Counted from the stretch's first letter, positions 46,977 to 56,407 are shown. The stretch: DNA of 64,000 nucleotides from Bradyrhizobium sp. CCGB12 (GCF_024199845.1 NZ_JANADO010000001.1:2790001-2854000); one strand, 5' to 3'. Notes: a model not told the origin generated them from the letters alone. Numbers and translations are program-made.

Positions 46977-47852
46977 TTAGGCGCGGGGGACCTTGATCAG
47001 CCCAGCCCCGGAGATATGCACGCGGAGGAAGTCGGCGGCCTCCTGGCGCAGCCCGTTCTCCAGCAAATCCAGGATGTTGAGATGCTCGCGGCATTGCTGG
47101 GGCAGGCGGCTGCGATCGACCGTGATGCGATATTCGACGAGCCGTCGCAGCCGGTTGACGCGCTTGACCGCGTCGAGAAAGAACGGATTGCCGCCGCAGA
47201 TCATCAGCATCTCGTGGAAGTCGTTGTTGGCGGCGAAAATCTCGGCGCGAGAGGCGCGCTTGTAACCGCCGTCGAGCAGCCATTGCTGCTTTTCCCGCGC
47301 TGCCGCAAAGGCCGGGCGGTCGACCTGAAAGCTCGGCAGCATCAGCGCCTGCGGCTCAAGCGCGACGCGCAGCTGGTAGCCTTGCTGATAGCTCTCGCGC
47401 GAGGTCAGCAGCGGCCCGAAGGCCCAGCCATTGCCGGGCAGGCGCTCGATCCAGCCTTCATCGGCGATCTCGGTGAGGATCTTCAACAGACGGGTGCGCG
47501 ACAGGCCGTAGCGGCGCATCAGCTCGCTTTCGCTGACGCGGTCGGGCAGCTTGCCGGACAGCCGGTCCTCGGCGATCGCAAAATACCATTCGTCTTCCTG
47601 TTCCGCGCCGCTATCCGCAATCTCGGGCAGCTCGCGGGCGCTTTTGACCAGAAAGAAGCCGCGGTTCGGCTCGGAGCGCACCACGTTCATGTCCTCCAGG
47701 ATCTGCAGGGCGGCGTTGATCGGCGCGCGCGAGACCCGCAGCGCGTCCGCCAGTGCCTGGCTCGGCAAATGCTGGTCGGCTTCGAGATCATTGACGCGGA
47801 TGTAGTCGAGAATCCGCGCGGTCATCTGGGAGGCGAGGTTGGGGCGGGGCAT
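46977..47852 (-). CDS. GntR-family regulator with two winged-helix domains
   Basis: 291 residues from ATG 47852. A first GntR winged helix spans about residues 8-65 (HLPSQALADALRVSRAPINA). A second follows at about 85-150 (ESELMRRYGLSRTRLLKILT), unlike usual GntR proteins that have one. An FCD-type ligand domain ends the protein (ALEPQALMLPSFQVDRPAFA, FAANNDFHEMLMICGGNPFF). It lies between its two presumed target units, each with a matching 27-bp operator. Confidence 0.88.
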   Translation of the reverse strand: MPRPNLASQMTARILDYIRVNDLEADQHLPSQALADALRVSRAPINAALQILEDMNVVRSEPNRGFFLVKSARELPEIADSGAEQEDEWYFAIAEDRLSGKLPDRVSESELMRRYGLSRTRLLKILTEIADEGWIERLPGNGWAFGPLLTSRESYQQGYQLRVALEPQALMLPSFQVDRPAFAAAREKQQWLLDGGYKRASRAEIFAANNDFHEMLMICGGNPFFLDAVKRVNRLRRLVEYRITVDRSRLPQQCREHLNILDLLENGLRQEAADFLRVHISGAGLIKVPRA

Positions 47853-47944
47853 GCAAACGACTCGCAAGGGGTCCTAAACAGGGATCATTGGCCGACCCGG
47901 CGGATCGGCACAAGCGGCGTCAAGCCCATTGAGCCTATCCCATC

Positions 47945-47971
47945 ATTGTGTTTTAAGTGATAAAAAGCAAT
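47945..47971. promoter_or_regulatory. GntR operator candidate 2, before the lactonase gene
   Basis: Same ATTG-N2-TTTTA-N5-TAAAA-N2-CAAT arrangement as at 46938-46964; 20 of 27 positions agree between the copies. It sits in the divergent region, 93 bases from the GntR start and only 2 bases before ATG 47974, so it could control both units. Confidence 0.65.
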
Positions 47972-47973
47972 GT

Positions 47974-49224
47974 ATGGAGAGGGTGGTGTCGCCAACGAAT
48001 TTGCCGGACCGGCAGGGCCTCGTGTCCCGGCGGGACGTTGTGTCCCGGCGGAGCCTGGCGCATCTCGCGATCAGCGGCGCACTGGCTGCCGCAGCGGCCT
48101 CTCAATCGCGCGCGCAGCCGCGCCAAACATCGGGGGAGCAGACCATGCCCGCAGGATCGGCCTCGTATGTCTATGTCGGCGCGCGCACTACGAAGGAGCG
48201 CAACGCCCGCGGCGACGGCCTCAACGTCTACCGCATGGACAATGCAAGCGGCGCGTGGACCCACCTCCAGCTGCTCAGCGATCTCGTCAATCCGTCGTTT
48301 CTGGCCTTCGACCGCACGCAGCGGTTCCTTTATGCGGTGCACGGCGATCTCAGCGACATCACCGCCATGGCGATCGACACTGCAAGCGGCCGGCTTCGGG
48401 TGATCAGCCGGCAGAGCACGGAAGGCAAGAATCCCGTGCATCTCGCAATCGACCCCAGCAACCGCTTCGTCGTGGTCGCCAATCATGTCACCTCGACATT
48501 GGCGCTGCTGCCGCGCCACGAGGACGGCTCGCTTGGTGCCGTCATCGATCTGGTCAAGCTGGAAGGCAAGATCGGGCCGCACCGGGTCGAGCAGCCCTTT
48601 GCAAAACCTCACCAGGTGGAATTCGATCCGACCGGCGCGTTCATCATCGTGCCGGACAAGGGGCTGGACGTCGTCTTCACCTATCGGATCGATGCCGAGA
48701 AGGGGAAGCTGCTGCAGGTCGGCCAGCCAGTTCAGGCGCGAGAGGGCGCTGGCCCGCGCCATGTCGCGTTTCATCCCGCAGGCCGGCTGGCCTATGTCGT
48801 CAACGAGCTGGATTCGACGGTGACCGGCTATCACTTCGATGCTGCCTCCGGCAGCCTCAAACCGTTCCAAGTGGTCTCAGCCGTGCCCGATACATTCACC
48901 GGCAACAGCCGGGCGGCGGAGATCGCGGTGTCGGCCGACGGCCGCTACGTTTATGCCTCGAACCGCGGCAACGATAGCATTGCGATCTTCGCGATTGACG
49001 CTGCGAGTGGCCGGCTGACGCCTGCGACGTGGACATTGAGCGGCGGCAAGACGCCGCGCTTCTTCGCGCTCGGGGTGTCCGACAGATTCCTGTTTGCCGC
49101 CAACGAAGACAGCGACACGGTGACACTGTTCACGCGCGCACAGGATGGTCACCTCGCGGCGACTGACAAAGTGGTCAGGGTCGGAAGCCCCGTCTGCATC
49201 CTTTTCAGAGAGAGCCAGTCGTAG
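47974..49224 (+). CDS. Exported beta-propeller lactonase (6-phosphogluconolactonase-like)
   Basis: 416 residues from ATG 47974; since the operator abuts this ATG, a GTG start at 47986 behind GGAGAGG is also likely. A Tat signal is visible (VSRRSLAHLAISGALAAAAA). The mature part has seven blades of the YVYVGARTTKE / FLYAVHGDLSDITAMAIDTA / HVAFHPAGRLAYVVNELDST kind, the 3-carboxymuconate cyclase/lactonase family. It may open a lactone of the substrate handled by the aconitase-MFS unit in the periplasm. Function beyond family is inferred. Confidence 0.85.
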   Translation: MERVVSPTNLPDRQGLVSRRDVVSRRSLAHLAISGALAAAAASQSRAQPRQTSGEQTMPAGSASYVYVGARTTKERNARGDGLNVYRMDNASGAWTHLQLLSDLVNPSFLAFDRTQRFLYAVHGDLSDITAMAIDTASGRLRVISRQSTEGKNPVHLAIDPSNRFVVVANHVTSTLALLPRHEDGSLGAVIDLVKLEGKIGPHRVEQPFAKPHQVEFDPTGAFIIVPDKGLDVVFTYRIDAEKGKLLQVGQPVQAREGAGPRHVAFHPAGRLAYVVNELDSTVTGYHFDAASGSLKPFQVVSAVPDTFTGNSRAAEIAVSADGRYVYASNRGNDSIAIFAIDAASGRLTPATWTLSGGKTPRFFALGVSDRFLFAANEDSDTVTLFTRAQDGHLAATDKVVRVGSPVCILFRESQS

Positions 49225-49317
49225 GTCCACGAGACCATTTGCTTGTCCATCCGGCTGGGTTGCGTCGCCGGATTAGCAGCAGGCATGCCGATGAACCTTC
49301 GCGCCCGGCACCGGCAC

Positions 49318-49344
49318 AAAGACTGGAGATTGCCTCCAGTCTTT
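49318..49344. terminator. Perfect 11-bp stem between the lactonase and the next gene
   Basis: AAAGACTGGAG and CTCCAGTCTTT flank a 5-base loop. It is 94 bases after the lactonase stop and ends 13 bases before ATG 49357. It could end lactonase transcription or restrict translation of the next gene. The T run is only three. Confidence 0.45.
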
Positions 49345-49356
49345 CCGGACATTGCA

Positions 49357-50184
49357 ATGAGATTGCTTGCCTTGCTCTGCCTGCTCGCCTTGGCTGCGCC
49401 CGCATATGCGGCCACGCCCGAGCAACACTATCTCGACCTGCGCGACCGCCACATCGCAAAATTCTCGCAGGCCAAGGAGAGCGACGAAATCTACAAGCAG
49501 CACGATGCCGCTCTGAAGGAGCTGGCAGGCGTGCTGCGCGGCCTGGTAGGACCGGTCACGATGAAGGGGCTGCCGGCCGAGGGCAGGTCGAACGTCGACA
49601 CGCTGTTCAAGGACGACATCGGCTTCGGCCATCTCGACGGGCTCAGCTTCGCGTCCGAAGGCGACAGGATGCAGGCCGTGGTGACGACCACGGGCTTGCT
49701 CAAGCACTGGCTGCGCGAGCACCGCGACGATGGCATGCCGCAGGAGACCGGCGCGGCATTCAAGTCAGACCGCTTCTACTATTATGCGATCCAGGACGCC
49801 GCCTTCGCCATCTATGCGGAGCTGCCGATCGCCAAGCCCGCGGGGGCAAGCGTCGCGGCGGCCGTGCTCGGCGTGCGCGGCAATGGCGGTCTGAAGGGGC
49901 TGCCGGATGAAATCGACGTCGTCGCGATCCAGGGCGACAAGGTCTATTTCCTCGCCGCAACCGAGACAGTGAAGACCGCCCCGATTCCGGCCTGCGAGAA
50001 GGTCTGGAAGCAGATGATGGCCAGGCCGGTCGACAAGAAGGACCCGCGCGGCGACATGGCCCGCGAAGACAATGCGATGACCGCCTTCACGGCCTGCTTC
50101 GCCAAGGAGGCGCCGGGCCAGAGCTGGTTCGCAGCAGTCGTGAAGAAGGCGCAGAGCCAGCTGGAGCTGCTGCCGCTGCGCTAA
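49357..50184 (+). CDS. Exported protein of unknown function, 275 aa
   Basis: Start ATG 49357 is chosen because a clean signal peptide follows (MRLLALLCLLALAAPAYA, cleaved before ATPEQ); longer in-frame starts lie upstream of the hairpin. The mature protein has TVTTTGLLKHWLREHRDD and FYYYAIQDAAFAIYAELPIA, with two Cys far apart (IPACEKVW, FTACFAKE). I do not recognise a family. It converges with the M24 peptidase gene, the stop codons overlapping by 3 bases. Confidence 0.7.
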   Translation: MRLLALLCLLALAAPAYAATPEQHYLDLRDRHIAKFSQAKESDEIYKQHDAALKELAGVLRGLVGPVTMKGLPAEGRSNVDTLFKDDIGFGHLDGLSFASEGDRMQAVVTTTGLLKHWLREHRDDGMPQETGAAFKSDRFYYYAIQDAAFAIYAELPIAKPAGASVAAAVLGVRGNGGLKGLPDEIDVVAIQGDKVYFLAATETVKTAPIPACEKVWKQMMARPVDKKDPRGDMAREDNAMTAFTACFAKEAPGQSWFAAVVKKAQSQLELLPLR

Positions 50185-51377
50185 AGCGCGCTCCCGCCCA
50201 AATTCCACCCGCGGCCGCCTTCGCCGAAGATCTCATGTCCCGTCGCCGTCACCGCGACCGTGTCCTCGAGCTTGATGAAGCCGCGCTTCGGGTGCTTCAT
50301 CGTGGTCTCGATCGACACCACCATGCCGACTTCGAGCGGCAGGCGGGCGTCGGTGTCCTCGTAGGGAACCGGACCCTTGGCGGTCAGGCGAGGGGCCTCG
50401 TGGCTGACGAGGCCCATGCCATGGGCGAGAAACTCGGTGCAGTCTCGCTGGGTGATCTGGGCGAGCTGGCGCTCGGCCGCGACGTAGATGTCGCCGCCCG
50501 GGGCGCCAGGCCGGACCGCGGCAAAGGCGGCGCGCTGGACCGCCTCGATCTCGGCCAGACAGTCCTTCAGCTCGGTGTCGGGAGCACCGAGCACGGCCAT
50601 TCGCGCGAGGTCGCCGATATAGCCGTGATAGTTGCCGCCTGAGTCCAGCGACAGCACCTCACCTTGCTCCCAGCGCTGCGCCGACGGCGCCCGGTTGTGG
50701 CTGTTGCCGCAGGCAAGCAGGCAGTATTCAAAGGTCAAGCCGCGGTTGGCTTCAGCGATGCGCAAGGCATCCGACAATTGCTGCTTGTTCGTACCCGGCC
50801 CGTGCCCGGCAATCACCGCCAGCATGGACGCGATGACCAGTTCGGACGCGGTCTTGAGCTTTGCAAGCTCGTCCGCCGACTTGACGGCCCGCAGCCGCTC
50901 CAGGACCAGGAGGGCGTCCATGAGCTCGGCACCGGGCAGGGCCTCAGTGAGCGCCCGGCCGGCATCCATCGGCAAGAAAGCCATCTCGACCCCGACCCGT
51001 CTCATGGGCACGCCGGCGTCCCGAGCAAGGCTTACGGCGCGCCTGATCGCGTCGACCGAGCCGCTCGACTCGGTCCGGACCTGCGGCACCCAGGGCGGCG
51101 CGACGGTACGCTGGTGGGTCTCCAGCCGGTGACCGACATAGACCGCTTTTTCCGGCGCGCCCTTGGGATAGACCAGGACCGGCAAATAGCGGCTGACGCC
51201 GAGCGCATCCATGTAATCGAAGAAGATCGCGCGCTCGGCGCCCAGCAGATACTGCACATTGTGCTTGGAGATCGCGACCAGCACGTCGAGGCCGGCTGCC
51301 TCCATGAGACGGTCGAGCTTGGCGGCATCGAATGGAACGGCGCGCGAGTGGCCGGCGCGGGCGATGTTCTCCTGCAT
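50181..51377 (-). CDS. M24-family metallopeptidase (Xaa-Pro aminopeptidase type)
   Basis: 398 residues. The N-terminal creatinase-like domain (RLMEAAGLDVLVAISKHNVQ) precedes the pita-bread domain. Metal ligands fit the Asp of VLSLDSGGNYHGYIGDLARM, His of EFLAHGMGLVSHEAPRL, and Glu residues in VVSIETTMKHP and FIKLEDTVAVT. It cleaves peptides or hydrolyses a small amidine/amide. It is divergent from the TRAP transporter genes over a 435-base gap and may be related to the same substrate. Confidence 0.88.
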   Translation of the reverse strand: MQENIARAGHSRAVPFDAAKLDRLMEAAGLDVLVAISKHNVQYLLGAERAIFFDYMDALGVSRYLPVLVYPKGAPEKAVYVGHRLETHQRTVAPPWVPQVRTESSGSVDAIRRAVSLARDAGVPMRRVGVEMAFLPMDAGRALTEALPGAELMDALLVLERLRAVKSADELAKLKTASELVIASMLAVIAGHGPGTNKQQLSDALRIAEANRGLTFEYCLLACGNSHNRAPSAQRWEQGEVLSLDSGGNYHGYIGDLARMAVLGAPDTELKDCLAEIEAVQRAAFAAVRPGAPGGDIYVAAERQLAQITQRDCTEFLAHGMGLVSHEAPRLTAKGPVPYEDTDARLPLEVGMVVSIETTMKHPKRGFIKLEDTVAVTATGHEIFGEGGRGWNLGGSAL

Positions 51378-51812
51378 GACGAACCTCCCAATGTGGCGCG
51401 GCTTGGCTGCCTGCGTTCCGTTGTCTGGTCTTGCCCCAAGGTCAATTCTGGGCCGGGAGCGGGGTTCTCGGTAGCCGTGGATTTGGCCGGGCTGATCTGC
51501 ACAGGCCCATATCCGTAATTCGCATAAGATATATTATGGAATATATTTATATACAATCAGATCAATCATTTAGGCTGAATTCCTGCCACCGTGTCTTCGC
51601 TTGAGCCCTGAATGCGATCTGCGCCTCGGCTACTGTGCATGGGGTTGTTTTCGCACTTTTGAATCCGGCGCATGTGGCGAAAGCCGATATTGCCGCAACG
51701 GTGTCCGGCTGCAATAAGCGAGGCCTCGCGAGATCGCAGATGACCTTCTGACCTGACGTCCGTATAGGTTTGCATCTCAGAACAACAACAAACCTTCCGA
51801 GGAAGCAGACCC
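51378..51812. other. Divergent intergenic region, M24 peptidase / dctP
   Basis: 435 bases with no gene. The middle (51520-51560) is strikingly AT-rich against the high-GC surroundings and holds the palindrome at 51529-51546. The right end carries the dctP ribosome-binding site (CCGAGGAAGC). No other signal was found. Confidence 0.5.
51529..51546. promoter_or_regulatory. AT-rich palindrome, candidate operator or promoter
   Basis: ATATATT-ATGG-AATATAT is a perfect 7-bp inverted repeat about 150 bases upstream of the M24 start and 270 bases upstream of dctP. It could be a regulator site for the divergent pair. No regulator gene is adjacent. Confidence 0.4.
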
Positions 51813-52832
51813 ATGAGCTTTTCCCGACGCACGCTTCTCAAGGCCTCCGCCGCCACCGCGGTCCTGGGCGGCCTCAGTGCGCCCCATGTGGCCCGCGCCC
51901 AGAGCGCCGAGTTCACCTACAAATACGCCAACAACCTGCCGGACACCCATCCGCTGAACGTGCGCGCCAAGGAGATGGCGGCGGCGATCAAGAGCGAGAC
52001 GAACGGCAAGTTCGATCTCCAGATCTTCCCGAACAACCAGCTCGGGTCCGACACCGACATGCTGAGCCAGATCCGCTCCGGCGGCGTCGAGTTCTTCACG
52101 CTGTCGGGCCTGATCCTGTCGACCCTGGTGCCGGCCGCGTCCATCAACGGCATCGGCTTCGCGTTCCCGGACTACGACACGGTCTGGAAGGCCATGGACG
52201 GCGATCTCGGCGCCCATGTCCGCGGCGAGATCAAGAAGGCCGGGCTCGAGGTCATGGACAAGATCTGGGACAACGGCTTCCGCCAGACCACGTCGTCGAC
52301 CAAGCCGATCACCGGGCCTGACGACCTCAAGGGCTTCAAGATCCGCGTGCCAGTGTCGCCGCTGTGGACCTCGATGTTCAAGGCGTTCGATGCGGCGCCC
52401 GCCTCGATCAATTTCAGTGAGGTCTATTCGGCGCTGCAGACCAAGATCGTCGAGGGCCAGGAGAACCCGCTGGCGATCATCTCGACCGCAAAGCTCTACG
52501 AGGTGCAGAAGTACTGCTCGCTGACCAACCACATGTGGGACGGCTTCTGGTTCCTGGCCAACCGCAGAGCCTGGGAAAAGCTCCCACAGGACGTGCGCAC
52601 CGTCGTCGCCAAGAACATCAACGCGGCTGCGGTAAAGGAGCGCGAGGATACCGCCAAGCTCAATGCCAACCTCCAGCAGGAGCTCGCGGCTAAGGGCCTG
52701 ACCTTCAACCAGCCGGCGGTGGCGCCGTTCCGCGACAAGCTGCGGTCTGCCGGTTTCTATGCCGAGTGGAAGGGCAAATATGGCGACCAGGCCTGGGATC
52801 TGCTGGAAAAAGCCGTGGGCAAGCTGTCGTAA
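51813..52832 (+). CDS. TRAP transporter substrate-binding protein (DctP family), Tat-exported
   Basis: 339 residues. A twin-Arg leader (MSFSRRTLLKASAATAVLGG) ends near VARAQ. The mature protein has KYANNLPDTHPLNVRAKEMA at its start, the DctP Arg region in LKGFKIRVPVSPLWTSMFKA, and NFSEVYSALQTKIVEGQENP. Ligand is an organic acid of unknown identity. It is followed by the fused membrane subunit and an acyl-CoA synthetase. Confidence 0.93.
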   Translation: MSFSRRTLLKASAATAVLGGLSAPHVARAQSAEFTYKYANNLPDTHPLNVRAKEMAAAIKSETNGKFDLQIFPNNQLGSDTDMLSQIRSGGVEFFTLSGLILSTLVPAASINGIGFAFPDYDTVWKAMDGDLGAHVRGEIKKAGLEVMDKIWDNGFRQTTSSTKPITGPDDLKGFKIRVPVSPLWTSMFKAFDAAPASINFSEVYSALQTKIVEGQENPLAIISTAKLYEVQKYCSLTNHMWDGFWFLANRRAWEKLPQDVRTVVAKNINAAAVKEREDTAKLNANLQQELAAKGLTFNQPAVAPFRDKLRSAGFYAEWKGKYGDQAWDLLEKAVGKLS

Positions 52833-52847
52833 CGCGTTGGGGCCGTC

Positions 52848-54737
52848 ATGGCTCATGCCGACGTCGAGGTGATCGAAGTGGCGGGCGAGGCGACTGATCG
52901 GTCCCCTCGCCGACCTTCGTTGCTGGCTTCGGTCGAGCGCGTGCTCGGTCTCGTCGTCGAAATCCCGGCGGCGATCCTGGTCGTCGCCGAGATCGTGATC
53001 CTGTTTGCCGGCGTGGTCGCACGCTACGGCCTGCACCGGCCGCTGATCTGGTCGGACGAGCTCGCCTCGATCCTGTTCCTGTGGCTGGCGATGCTGGGTG
53101 CTGCGGTCGCGTTCCGCCGCTCCGAGCACATGCGCATGACCGCAGTCGTCGCGAGCGCCGGGCCGGCGATGCGGGCCTATCTCGATCTGGTCGCGACCTG
53201 CGCGGCGCTGGCGTTTCTGGTTCTGATCGTCTGGCCGTCCTGCGACTATGCCTATGAGGAAAGCTACATCACCACCCCGGCGCTCCAGATCTCCAATATG
53301 TGGCGCGCTGCCGCGCTGCCGGCCGGCATCGGCCTGATGGCGGTCTTTGCCTTGCTGCGGCTGCTGCGCGCGACCGATTACCGGATGGTGGCCGCCGCGG
53401 TGCTGTCGGTTGCCGTCGTGATCGCCGCCTTCTGGCTGGCGGAGCCGTTCCTGCGGCCGCTCGGCAATCTCAACCTCGTCATCTTCTTCGTCGGCGTTGC
53501 CGGCTTCTGCGTCTTTGCCGGTGTTCCCATTGCGTTCGGCTTTGGTCTCGCCATCTTCGGCTATCTGGCGCTGACCACGCGCACGCCGGTCATGGTGCTG
53601 GTTGGGCGCATGGACGAGGGCATGAGCCATCTCATCCTGCTCTCGGTGCCGCTGTTCGTGTTCCTGGGCCTCCTGATCGAGATGACCGGCATGGCGCGGG
53701 CCATGGTGGCGTTCCTGGCGAGCCTGCTCGGCCATGTCCGCGGCGGGCTGCATTACGTCCTGGTCGGCGCCATGTACCTGGTGTCCGGCATCTCCGGTGC
53801 CAAAGCCGCCGACATGGCGGCGGTCGCGCCCGTGCTGTTTCCGGAGATGAAACAGCGCGGCGCCAAGCCCGGCGACCTCGTCGCGCTTCTCGCGGCGACC
53901 GGTGCCCAGACCGAGACCATCCCGCCGAGCCTCGTGCTGATCACGATCGGCTCGGTCACGGGCGTGTCGATCGCGGCGCTCTTCACTGGCGGCCTGCTGC
54001 CCGGCGTCGTGCTGGCGATCACGCTCTGCATGCTGGTGTGGTGGCGTTACCGCCACGAGGACATGAGCCACGTCCGCCGCGCCACGGGTAGCGAGATCGG
54101 CAAGACCTTCATCATTGCCCTGCCCGCGCTCGCACTGCCCTTCGTGATCCGCTACGCCGTGGTCGAGGGCGTCGCGACAGCGACCGAGGTCTCCACCATC
54201 GGCATCGTTTATGGCGTCCTGGTCGGCCTCCTCGTCTACCGCCGCTTCGACTGGCGGCGGCTGTTTCCGATGCTGGTCGAGACCGCGGCGCTGTCGGGTG
54301 CGATCCTGCTGATCATCGGCACCGCGACCGGCATGGCCTGGGGCCTGACGCAATCGGGCTTCTCGCGTTCCCTGGCGGCGGCCATGACGGGATTGCCCGG
54401 GGGTGCGGCGACCTTCATCGCGGTCTCGATCCTGGCCTTCACCATTCTCGGCAGCGTGCTGGAGGGCATCCCGGCGATCGTGCTGTTCGGGCCGCTGCTG
54501 TTCCCGATCGCGCGTGCCGTCGGCGTGCATGAGGTGCACTATGCGATGGTGATCATCCTCGCCATGGGTATCGGGCTATTCGCCCCGCCCTTCGGCGTCG
54601 GCTATTATGCCGCCTGCGCCATCGGACGCGTCGATCCGGCTGAAGGTATCAGGCCGATCTGGGGCTATCTGCTGGCGCTGCTGGTGGGATTGATCATCGT
54701 TGCGATCTTCCCCTGGATCTCGATCGGATTCCTTTGA
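52848..54737 (+). CDS. TRAP transporter fused small and large membrane subunits (DctQM)
   Basis: 629 residues, 15 bases after dctP. Residues about 30-200 are the four-span DctQ part (RPLIWSDELASILFLWLAML). From about 205 on is the 12-span DctM part (FFVGVAGFCVFAGVPIAFGF, GGLLPGVVLAITLCMLVWWR, LGSVLEGIPAIVLFGPLLFP). Na+-driven uptake of the DctP ligand is expected. The DctQM fusion occurs in many TRAP systems. Confidence 0.93.
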   Translation: MAHADVEVIEVAGEATDRSPRRPSLLASVERVLGLVVEIPAAILVVAEIVILFAGVVARYGLHRPLIWSDELASILFLWLAMLGAAVAFRRSEHMRMTAVVASAGPAMRAYLDLVATCAALAFLVLIVWPSCDYAYEESYITTPALQISNMWRAAALPAGIGLMAVFALLRLLRATDYRMVAAAVLSVAVVIAAFWLAEPFLRPLGNLNLVIFFVGVAGFCVFAGVPIAFGFGLAIFGYLALTTRTPVMVLVGRMDEGMSHLILLSVPLFVFLGLLIEMTGMARAMVAFLASLLGHVRGGLHYVLVGAMYLVSGISGAKAADMAAVAPVLFPEMKQRGAKPGDLVALLAATGAQTETIPPSLVLITIGSVTGVSIAALFTGGLLPGVVLAITLCMLVWWRYRHEDMSHVRRATGSEIGKTFIIALPALALPFVIRYAVVEGVATATEVSTIGIVYGVLVGLLVYRRFDWRRLFPMLVETAALSGAILLIIGTATGMAWGLTQSGFSRSLAAAMTGLPGGAATFIAVSILAFTILGSVLEGIPAIVLFGPLLFPIARAVGVHEVHYAMVIILAMGIGLFAPPFGVGYYAACAIGRVDPAEGIRPIWGYLLALLVGLIIVAIFPWISIGFL

Positions 54738-54757
54738 GGCGTTTTCAGGAGGTGTCG

Positions 54758-56407
54758 ATGAGTGAGCGGCAGAACCAGTACAATATCGGCCTCGACAAGA
54801 CCCCTGCCAACTATGTGCCCCTGAGCCCGCTGAGCTTCCTCGCACGCAGTGCCGCCGTCTATCCCGATCACGTCAGCACCGTCTATGAGGGCCGCAGCTT
54901 CACCTGGGCGCAGACTCACGAGCGTTGCCGCCGCTTTGCCTCTTATCTGGTGGGCAAGGGCATCGGCATTGGCGACACCGTGGCGGCGATGCTGCCGAAC
55001 ATCCCCGCGATGAACGAGGCGCACTTCGCCGTCCCCATGACGGGTGCCGTGCTCAACGCCCTCAACATCCGCCTCGATGCGCCCTCGATCGCCTTTCAGC
55101 TCGACCATGGCGGGGCCAAGCTCATCCTGGTCGATCCGGAGTTCTCCGGCGTCATCACCGACGCGCTGGCGCAGATGAGCGGACCGAAGCCGTTCGTGAT
55201 CGACGTCGACGATGCCGCCTTCAAGGGCGGCAAACGCATCGGCGAGATTGAATATGAGGCGGCGCTCGCGTTGGGAGATCCGAGCTTCACCGCGGTCCTG
55301 CCGACCGACGAGTGGGACGCGATCGCGCTGAGCTACACCTCGGGCACCACGGGAAATCCCAAGGGCGTCGTCACCCATCATCGCGGCGCCTATCTCAACG
55401 CCGTCAGCAACATTCTCGCCGGCAATCTCGGCCAGCATCCGGTCTATCTCTGGACCCTGCCGATGTTTCACTGCAACGGCTGGTGCTTCCCCTGGACCAT
55501 TGCGGCGGCCGCCGGCATCAATGTCTGCCTGCGCAAGGTCGAGCCGAGCAGGATCTTCGAGCTGATCAGCCAGCACGGCGTCACCCACATGTGCGGCGCG
55601 CCGATCGTCTACAACACGCTGATCAACGCGCCCGATGCGCCCAAAGGCAACGCCGCCCGCCGCGTCGTCGGCCTGATCGCAGGCGCCGCGCCGCCGGTTG
55701 CGGTGCTCGAAGGCGCCGAAAACATCGGCATCAAGCTGACGCACGTCTACGGGCTGACCGAGGTCTACGGCCCCGCTTCCGTCTGCGCCGAGCAGCCTGG
55801 CTGGGATGACCTGCCCGCCGCTGAACGCGCGCGCATGAAGCGCCGGCAGGGCGTACCCTACCCGCTCGAGGAAGGCGTCACCGTCATCAATCCGCAGACC
55901 ATGCAGGAGGTGCCGCGCGACGGCGAGACCATCGGCGAGGTCATGTTCCGCGGCAACATCGTGATGAAGGGCTATCTCAAGAACGAGAAAGCGACCACGG
56001 AAGCCTTCGAGGGCGGCTGGTTTCACACCGGCGACCTCGGCGTGCTCGACGAGCACGGCTACGTCATCATCAAGGACCGCTCCAAGGACATCATCATCTC
56101 CGGCGGCGAGAACATCTCCTCCGTCGAGGTCGAGGACATTCTCTACAAGCACCCGGCCGTGCTGTTCGCCGCCGTCGTTGCAAAACCCGATCCGAAATGG
56201 GGCGAGGTGCCCTGCGCCTTCGTCGAACTGAAGGATGGCGCCAGCGCAAGCGAAGCCGAGATCATCGCGTTCTGCCGCTCGCAGATGAGCGGCTTTAAGA
56301 CACCGAAGGCGATCGTGTTCGGGCCGATCCCGAAAACCTCGACCGGCAAGATCCAGAAATTCCTGCTGCGCAACGAGGTGGGCTCGGTGAAGGCGATCTC
56401 GGCGTAG
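54758..56407 (+). CDS. Acyl-CoA synthetase (AMP-forming)
   Basis: 549 residues from ATG 54758, with CAGGAGG eight bases before. Motifs: P-loop SYTSGTTGNPKGVVTHHRGA, YGLTEVYGPASVC, the hinge GDLGVLDEHGYVIIKDRSKD and the catalytic Lys in PKTSTGKIQKFLLRNE. It resembles medium-chain/aryl acyl-CoA ligases. Its position 20 bases after the TRAP carrier suggests it activates the acid that carrier imports. Substrate is not predictable. Confidence 0.93.
   Translation: MSERQNQYNIGLDKTPANYVPLSPLSFLARSAAVYPDHVSTVYEGRSFTWAQTHERCRRFASYLVGKGIGIGDTVAAMLPNIPAMNEAHFAVPMTGAVLNALNIRLDAPSIAFQLDHGGAKLILVDPEFSGVITDALAQMSGPKPFVIDVDDAAFKGGKRIGEIEYEAALALGDPSFTAVLPTDEWDAIALSYTSGTTGNPKGVVTHHRGAYLNAVSNILAGNLGQHPVYLWTLPMFHCNGWCFPWTIAAAAGINVCLRKVEPSRIFELISQHGVTHMCGAPIVYNTLINAPDAPKGNAARRVVGLIAGAAPPVAVLEGAENIGIKLTHVYGLTEVYGPASVCAEQPGWDDLPAAERARMKRRQGVPYPLEEGVTVINPQTMQEVPRDGETIGEVMFRGNIVMKGYLKNEKATTEAFEGGWFHTGDLGVLDEHGYVIIKDRSKDIIISGGENISSVEVEDILYKHPAVLFAAVVAKPDPKWGEVPCAFVELKDGASASEAEIIAFCRSQMSGFKTPKAIVFGPIPKTSTGKIQKFLLRNEVGSVKAISA

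Noticed and set aside
51777..54539. 920-codon antisense frame across the TRAP genes
   Set aside because: Same kind of shadow; very rich in Arg, Gln, Asp and His, with no recognisable fold.
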